The position numbers and the translations under genes were made by a program. Of a DNA stretch of 18,959 nt, positions 15,061 to 18,959 are shown in pieces. Source of the DNA: DASUKL01 sp036278755 (lineage in GTDB: Bacteria; Chloroflexota; Limnocylindria; Limnocylindrales; CSP1-4); assembly GCA_036278755.1 (NCBI GenBank), contig DASUKL010000110.1:1-18959 (forward strand). Direction: 5' to 3'. The notes beneath the pieces were generated by a model. The model was given only the letters and a program-made list of their open reading frames with translations. It was not told the DNA's origin and did no database searches. Numbering within the stretch: position 1 is the first letter of the stretch; each line of letters opens with the position of its first letter.

Positions 15061-15091
15061 GGGTGTCCTACGGGCTGCGGGGCTGACACCC
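15061..15091 (-). promoter_or_regulatory. Inverted repeat spanning the folE ribosome binding site
   Basis: GGGTGTC (15061-15067) and GACACCC (15085-15091) are perfect 7-base inverted repeats. In the folE mRNA the downstream arm lies directly between the TAGGA ribosome binding sequence and the ATG, and with one bulged base the pairing extends over the ATG itself (CATG/CATG). A 17-base loop separates the arms. Folding would hide the start codon, so the structure may limit or regulate folE translation. A TACCAT box at 15099-15094 could be a -10 element; if used, transcription would start inside the first arm and the RNA hairpin would be incomplete. Confidence 0.4.
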
Positions 15092-15179
15092 TCATGGTAC
15101 GCGTGGGCCCCCGGCCTCGGGTTCGGCCGTCAGGCGAGCCCAGGCCCGGCCCCCAGGCGGGCGGCCCGGCCGCGGCGAA

Positions 15180-16217
15180 TCAGGCCGTGGTCACGTAGCC
15201 GCGCTGCTTGTCGACCACGTTCTGCAGCGGTCGATCGGCCAGCCAAGTCTCCAGCTGGGCCCGGAAGAGGGTCATCAGGGCGTCCTCGAAGCCGGCGAAG
15301 TCGCCGGCCATATGAGGCGAGACGAGGAGGCCCGGCACGCGCCACAGCGGGTCGTCCGGCGGCAGCGGTTCGGCGGTGAAGACGTCGATGGCGGCCCCTC
15401 CCAGCCGCCCCGCCCGCAGGGCCTCGACCAGGGCGGCCTCGTCGAGGACCGCGCCGCGACCGATGTTGACGAGGACGGCATCCTGGTCCATGGCCCCCAG
15501 CTGGGCCGCGCCGAAGCTGCCCCGGCTCTCCGACGTGGCGGGCAGGACCAGGATCACGAAGGCAGACCCGGGCAGGATCGCGGCCAGGTCGGCGATGGCC
15601 TCCACCTGGCCGAACTCGGGATCCGGACGCGCGGTCCGCGCGACGAGCCGGGTCTCCAGGCCCACGGCTCTCAGGAGGCGAGCGGTGGCCCGGCCGATCC
15701 CGCCGGCACCCACGACGACGGCCGTCCGTCCGGCCAGGGGGTGGTAACGGTGCTGCTCCCAGCGGCGCTCGCGCTGGGCCACCACGGTCGTGCTGATGTC
15801 AGCCGCGAAGTGGAGCATGAGGGCCAGGGCGTACTCGGCCATGGCGCGGTCGAACACGCCGCGCGAGTTCGTCAGCACGACGCTCGAGGCGACCAGGGCC
15901 GGGAACAGCACGCCGTCCACGCCCGCGGTGGCGGCGTGGATCCAGCGCAGCCGGCGGGCGGCGGCCCAATGGGCCTCGACGTCGCGACCCCGACCCTGCC
16001 ACAGGAGGATGGCGTCCGCACCGCTCAGGTCGGCGTCGCGGAGGGGTGGCCGGGCGAACGTGTAGCGGGCGCCGGCCGGGGCAGGCAGGAGGCCCGCGGG
16101 CGGGTCCGCGGCCGTGCCGCCCACGACGAGGACCGTCCGCGCCTGCCGGACCGTGGCGCCCTCCTCGTCGATCGTGGTGCCCTGCGGCTCGATCGTCGCG
16201 CGCTGCGGGTCCGGCAT
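15180..16217 (-). CDS. D-isomer-specific 2-hydroxyacid dehydrogenase
   Basis: This 345-residue enzyme belongs to the NAD(P)-dependent D-2-hydroxyacid dehydrogenases, which interconvert 2-oxoacids and D-2-hydroxyacids in the cytoplasm. The Rossmann motif is VVVGAGGIGRATARLL (167-182). The catalytic residues are in VNIGRGAVLDE (R254), AEPLP (E283) and LVSPHMAGD (H302). Length and order fit the glyoxylate/hydroxypyruvate reductase-like part of the family; the exact substrate is open. Start ATG 16217 is chosen because the family sequence begins soon after; GTG 16271 in the same frame would add 18 residues across the intergenic region. No ribosome binding site is present, but AAGATA lies 5 bases upstream, so the mRNA may be leaderless. 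A period-7 repeat (ATIEPQG, TTIDEEG, ATVRQAR) fills residues 7-27. It lies 119 bases before folE and opposite to the plus-strand genes. Confidence 0.92.
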   Translation of the reverse strand: MPDPQRATIEPQGTTIDEEGATVRQARTVLVVGGTAADPPAGLLPAPAGARYTFARPPLRDADLSGADAILLWQGRGRDVEAHWAAARRLRWIHAATAGVDGVLFPALVASSVVLTNSRGVFDRAMAEYALALMLHFAADISTTVVAQRERRWEQHRYHPLAGRTAVVVGAGGIGRATARLLRAVGLETRLVARTARPDPEFGQVEAIADLAAILPGSAFVILVLPATSESRGSFGAAQLGAMDQDAVLVNIGRGAVLDEAALVEALRAGRLGGAAIDVFTAEPLPPDDPLWRVPGLLVSPHMAGDFAGFEDALMTLFRAQLETWLADRPLQNVVDKQRGYVTTA

Positions 16218-16218
16218 G

Positions 16219-16259
16219 GGCCTATCTTGACAGGCACCCCTGCGAGGCGACGATAGGCC
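16219..16259. promoter_or_regulatory. Divergent promoter region with an 8-base inverted repeat
   Basis: Between the dehydrogenase and the 96-residue protein gene, GGCCTATC (16219-16226) and GATAGGCC (16252-16259) form a perfect inverted repeat centred near 16239. A consensus -35 box TTGACA (16227-16232, plus strand) adjoins the left arm; the right arm supplies GATAGG as a weak -10 match with a long 19-base spacing. On the minus strand AAGATA (16228 to 16223) could be the -10 box of the dehydrogenase gene. The repeat therefore covers both likely promoters and may be an operator for a dimeric regulator. Confidence 0.45.
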
Positions 16260-16288
16260 TGACGGCAACACGATGAGGGAGGCACGCC

Positions 16289-16579
16289 ATGGACGACCCT
16301 GATCCGGCCCGGGATCTCCAGCGCGGGACCGCCTACGACCTCGAGCCGATCATCAGCGACGCGCCCACCGTCGGCGCGGCCGATCCGGCCGAGGAACGGC
16401 TCCAGCGGCTCATCCCGCTGCGTCTCGTGACGAGCGGGCCGCGGCCCGAGTTCTGCTCCTATCGTTCCAAGCGCGGCAAGCGCTGCGACGAGCTGGCGCG
16501 CTGGCGTGAACGGGACGGAGCCCGCGGCTACTGCGACCGTCATCGGGCCAGCGTGGGCCTTGACGATCCGACCGCCTGA
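16289..16579 (+). CDS. Small Cys/His protein, putative zinc-binding, unknown function
   Basis: I do not recognise this 96-residue protein with certainty. The first 50 residues are acidic and without motif. The C-terminal half contains EFCSYRSKRGKRC followed by RGYCDRH, giving the pattern C-x9-C-x15-C-x2-H, which could hold one zinc ion; the basic stretch between the first two cysteines would suit nucleic-acid or protein binding. The spacing resembles the C3H-type finger of eukaryotic KANSL2-like proteins, but this may be convergent. The start is well supported: ATG 16289 has GGGAGG eight bases upstream. The gene is divergent from the dehydrogenase and 45 bases before the UBP-type finger gene, so the two may be co-transcribed. 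No signal peptide or membrane helix. Confidence 0.72.
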   Translation: MDDPDPARDLQRGTAYDLEPIISDAPTVGAADPAEERLQRLIPLRLVTSGPRPEFCSYRSKRGKRCDELARWRERDGARGYCDRHRASVGLDDPTA

Positions 16580-16624
16580 GGCGGCAGCGCGACGCGGGTC
16601 CGACCGACAGGCCATCATGCACCG

Positions 16625-17014
16625 ATGACCAGCCCCGAGCAGACGACCAGCCCCGCGCCCATCGCCTCCGAGTCCACCCGGGCCATCGATCCCAGCGCGG
16701 CGCCCAGCGGCGACGGCTGCGTGGAGTGCCTCGCCGCCGACGCCTGGTGGTTCCACCTCCGCCGCTGCGCCCAGTGCGGCCACATCGGCTGCTGCGACGC
16801 ATCGCCCTCGCAGCACGCGCGCGCCCATGCCGTCGCGGCCGGCCATCCCATCATCTGCAGCTTCGAGCCCGGCGAGGACTGGTTCTGGGACTTCGATCGC
16901 GAGGCCTACCTCGATGGGCCGGCCATGACACCGCCGCTCCACCACCCCATCGACCAGCCGGTCCCCGGCCCGACCGGCCGCGTCCCCCGCGACTGGATGC
17001 GGCAGCTCCGGTAG
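16625..17014 (+). CDS. UBP-type zinc-finger protein
   Basis: The 129-residue protein carries a complete UBP-type zinc finger (zf-UBP) at about 31-92: GCVECLA (C32, C35), RRCAQCGHIGCCD (C48, C51, C56/C57), HARAH (H64, H68), then GHPIICSFEPGEDWFWDFD (H74). In eukaryotes this fold binds the C-terminus of ubiquitin; bacterial stand-alone versions are common but their ligand is not established. The first 30 residues are low-complexity Ser/Thr/Pro/Ala and the tail is Pro-rich. ATG 16625 has no ribosome binding site; CATCAT six bases upstream resembles a -10 box. The antiporter gene starts 34 bases downstream on the same strand, suggesting a functional link. Confidence 0.87.
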   Translation: MTSPEQTTSPAPIASESTRAIDPSAAPSGDGCVECLAADAWWFHLRRCAQCGHIGCCDASPSQHARAHAVAAGHPIICSFEPGEDWFWDFDREAYLDGPAMTPPLHHPIDQPVPGPTGRVPRDWMRQLR

Positions 17015-17048
17015 CCATCACCGCGACCCACCGGCCCTCGCCCCGCCC

Positions 17049-18608
17049 GTGGAGGCCCTAGCCGCCGTCCTCGGCCTCCTCTTCGTCGTCGTCGTCCTCT
17101 TCGAGGTCGCCGGCCGAATCGGGGTCCCCTACCCCACCCTGCTCATCCTCGGGGGCTTGGCCCTGGCCTTCGTGCCGGGCCTGCCGCAGCTGGCCCTCGA
17201 GCCCGACCTGGTCCTGCTCGTCTTCCTGCCGCCACTCCTCTTCGGGGCCGCCTTCGAGACCTCGCTGCGGGACCTGCGGGCCAACATCGGGCCCATCAGC
17301 AGGCTGTCCGTGGGACTGGTCATCTTCACCATCGGGGTCGTGGCCGCAGTGAGTCAGGCGGCCATCCCGGAGCTGGGCTGGGGAGCGGCGTTCACCCTGG
17401 GGGCCATCGTGGCCCCCACCGACGCCCTGGCCGCGACGACCGTGTTCCGCCGCCTGCGGGTGCCGGCCCGGGTGGTCACGATCCTCGAGGGCGAAGGGCT
17501 GCTCAACGATGCCACGGCCCTCATCGCCTACCGCACCGCGGTCCTGGCCACGGTGAGCGGGACCTTCATCGTGGACCAGACGGCCGTCAGCTTCGTCGTC
17601 GCCGGCCTGGGCGGGATCATCCTGGGGGCCGTGGCCGCCATCGTCGCCGGGTTCGTGCTCGGGCGTCTCGACGATCCGCCCGTCGAGGTGGCCATCTCCC
17701 TCCTCGTCCCCTTCGCGGCCTACCTCCCGGCTGACGAGCTGGGCCTCTCCGGCGTCCTGGCCGCGGTCGTCGCCGGCCTCGTCCTCGGCCGCCGCTCACC
17801 CACCATCCTGACCCCCGACAGCCGGCTCCTGGGTGCGGCCACGTGGGGCATGGTGACGTTCATCCTCAACGGCTTCGCCTTCATCCTCATCGGCCTCGAG
17901 CTGCCGGAGGTGATGGCCGGACTGGCCGGTCAGCCGCCGATCGATCTCCTCTTCGACGTCGTCGTGGTCTGCCTCACGGTCATCGTGGCGCGGTTCGTGT
18001 GGACCTTCGTGACGGCCCGACTCCGCGGCTCGGCCGTGAGCTCCATGTCGCGGATCGATCGACGGCTGGGCAAGGGCGTCATGTTCCTCATCGGCTGGTC
18101 GGGCCTTCGGGGAGCGGTGTCCCTGGCCGCGGCCCTGGCCCTGCCGGTCGGCTTCCCGGCCCGCGACCTCATCCTCCTTCTGACCTTCGCCGTCATCCTG
18201 GCCACCCTGGTGGGCCAGGGCCTGACCCTGCCGCTCGTCGTTCGCGGCCTCAGCCTGCACGGCGTCGAATCGGAGCGGAACGAGGAGACGCTCGCCCGCG
18301 CCACGGCCAACGCCGCAGGCGTGGCCGCGGCCGAGCGGCTACGCGAGGTCTGGCCGGCCCATCTGCCGCTGCTCGACCGGATCTCAGCCACCTTCGAGGA
18401 CCAGGCCCGCCACCTGGCCACGGACGACCCGGAGGAGACGCGGGAACGCGACCAGGAACGCATCGAACACGAGACCATCCGGCGCGAGGTCCTGGCCGCT
18501 CAGCGGGGATCCGTCATCGACCTCCGCGATCGCGGCGAGATCAGCGACGACGTGCTGCGCACGATCGAGCGCGAGCTCGACCTCGAAGAGCTGCGCATGG
18601 AGGCCTGA
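17049..18608 (+). CDS. CPA1-type Na+/H+ antiporter
   Basis: The 519-residue protein is a cation:proton antiporter of the CPA1 (NhaP/NHE-like) group, exchanging Na+ (or K+) for H+ across the cytoplasmic membrane for pH and salt control. About 12 hydrophobic helices fill residues 1-400. Family motifs are FLPPLLFGAAFE (59-70), APTDALAATTVF (122-133, with T124-D125), EGEGLLNDATALIAYR (147-162, with the transport residues N153-D154) and WSGLRGAVSLA (350-360, R354). A charged cytoplasmic domain of about 115 residues, rich in Glu and Arg and probably helical, ends the protein. I take GTG 17049 as the start since it precedes the first helix directly; no ribosome binding site is visible. It lies 34 bases after the zf-UBP gene. 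Confidence 0.93.
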   Translation: MEALAAVLGLLFVVVVLFEVAGRIGVPYPTLLILGGLALAFVPGLPQLALEPDLVLLVFLPPLLFGAAFETSLRDLRANIGPISRLSVGLVIFTIGVVAAVSQAAIPELGWGAAFTLGAIVAPTDALAATTVFRRLRVPARVVTILEGEGLLNDATALIAYRTAVLATVSGTFIVDQTAVSFVVAGLGGIILGAVAAIVAGFVLGRLDDPPVEVAISLLVPFAAYLPADELGLSGVLAAVVAGLVLGRRSPTILTPDSRLLGAATWGMVTFILNGFAFILIGLELPEVMAGLAGQPPIDLLFDVVVVCLTVIVARFVWTFVTARLRGSAVSSMSRIDRRLGKGVMFLIGWSGLRGAVSLAAALALPVGFPARDLILLLTFAVILATLVGQGLTLPLVVRGLSLHGVESERNEETLARATANAAGVAAAERLREVWPAHLPLLDRISATFEDQARHLATDDPEETRERDQERIEHETIRREVLAAQRGSVIDLRDRGEISDDVLRTIERELDLEELRMEA

Positions 18609-18902
18609 GGGCTAAAGGACCTCCTCGACCGTCCGATACCACTTCATCCGCCTTCACCGCCCGGGTCGCTCCTCGGCTGCGCACCACCGATCAGTCGTGG
18701 AGCGTCGGTCTAGACCGATCGACGAGCGATGTCGAGGCCGAAAAGGAGGCGGTCCGACTCCCGTCATGAAGATGTCGCTATCGCGGTCGCGGTCGGGATC
18801 TCAGTCGCTCGAAGCCGTCATCGGCCCGGATCGGTCAGGCTTGCGGCCTCGAGGTGTAGATGGGCCTCCCGGCACTAGGAAAGGCGCCCGACACGCGTCC
18901 GA
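18609..18902. other. Intergenic stretch without a supported gene
   Basis: No reading frame here has recognisable protein motifs; a 70-codon plus-strand frame at 18697-18909 looks like chance. The only distinct element is a perfect 14-base palindrome (TCGGTCTAGACCGA, 18705-18718). I find no clear terminator with a T-tract after the antiporter, though gaggcc/ggacctc around 18600-18625 could pair imperfectly. The stretch separates the antiporter from a converging minus-strand gene, so terminators would be expected. Confidence 0.6.
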
Positions 18903-18959
18903 TCAATAGTCGTAGCCGCTGTCGTCGGTGGGCGAGGTGGCCGCGCCCCCGCCCGAGGT
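18903..18959 (-). CDS. C-terminal fragment of a protein cut by the window edge
   Basis: On the minus strand the last 57 bases read as 18 codons and a TGA stop: a Gly/Ala/Thr/Ser stretch followed by an acidic, aromatic end (PTDDSGYDY). Such acidic tails are common at the ends of DNA-binding and other proteins, but this fragment is too short to identify. The open frame reaches the window edge. It could also be a chance frame. Confidence 0.35.
   Translation of the reverse strand, partial: TSGGGAATSPTDDSGYDY

Noticed and set aside
16572..16584. Short hairpin CCGCC-TGA-GGCGG at the stop of the 96-residue protein gene
   Set aside because: A 5-base stem with a 3-base loop and no T-tract is too weak to call a terminator in GC-rich DNA.
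18697..18909. A 70-codon plus-strand frame
   Set aside because: Arg/Ser/Gly-rich with no motif and no ribosome binding site, and it runs into the likely end of the minus-strand gene.
1..18959. CRISPR arrays, insertion sequences, prophage or toxin-antitoxin genes
   Set aside because: No direct-repeat arrays with spacers, terminal inverted repeats, transposase or integrase motifs, or small toxin-like gene pairs were found by reading both strands.

Overview
The window is a chromosomal segment of a bacterium with very GC-rich DNA (I estimate about 70% by eye, not counted). Long spurious antisense ORFs lie opposite almost every gene, as expected at this GC. The gene families (paired DUF881 membrane proteins, DUF951, TldD/TldE, a membrane-anchored gluzincin peptidase, a UBP-type zinc finger) and the many GTG starts fit a high-GC, monoderm-like lineage. 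An uncultured Chloroflexota, or less likely an actinobacterium, would fit; this is inference, as no rRNA or universal marker is present. I see no CRISPR array, transposase, integrase or phage gene.

Layout. Positions 1-46 hold the 5' part of a minus-strand tRNA-Val(GAC) cut by the window edge. From 81 to 16217 all protein genes are on the minus strand. In transcription order they are: a D-2-hydroxyacid dehydrogenase (15180-16217); a tight block of folE, a RibD-C-type reductase, a membrane-anchored family 5 solute-binding protein, a gluzincin peptidase and two DUF881 proteins (15060 down to 8760); then, after a 52-base gap, a seven-gene block of tldD, tldE, DUF951, an MFS exporter, a membrane glycosyltransferase, an L-asparaginase and a YtcJ-type amidohydrolase (8707 down to 81). 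Most junctions are ATGA or GTGA overlaps or gaps of 4-12 bases, so each block is probably translationally coupled. From 16289 rightward the genes are on the plus strand: a 96-residue Cys/His protein, a UBP-type zinc-finger protein and a CPA1 Na+/H+ antiporter. A gene-poor stretch of 294 bases follows, then the C-terminal end of a minus-strand gene at the right edge.

How the genes may work together. FolE makes 7,8-dihydroneopterin triphosphate, and the overlapping RibD-C-type reductase may serve folate or pterin metabolism rather than riboflavin synthesis. The anchored peptidase and the two DUF881 proteins look like an envelope module. TldD and TldE form one metalloprotease; their coupling to an exporter, an asparaginase and an amidohydrolase suggests peptide processing or amide turnover, but no substrate or precursor peptide is visible. 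The divergent junction at 16218-16288 carries a consensus -35 box and a perfect inverted repeat and is the clearest candidate control region. No convincing wholly new system is evident; the points most worth a second look are the folE/reductase pair, the tldDE operon, the two small zinc-binding proteins beside the antiporter, and the repeated start codons of the peptidase.
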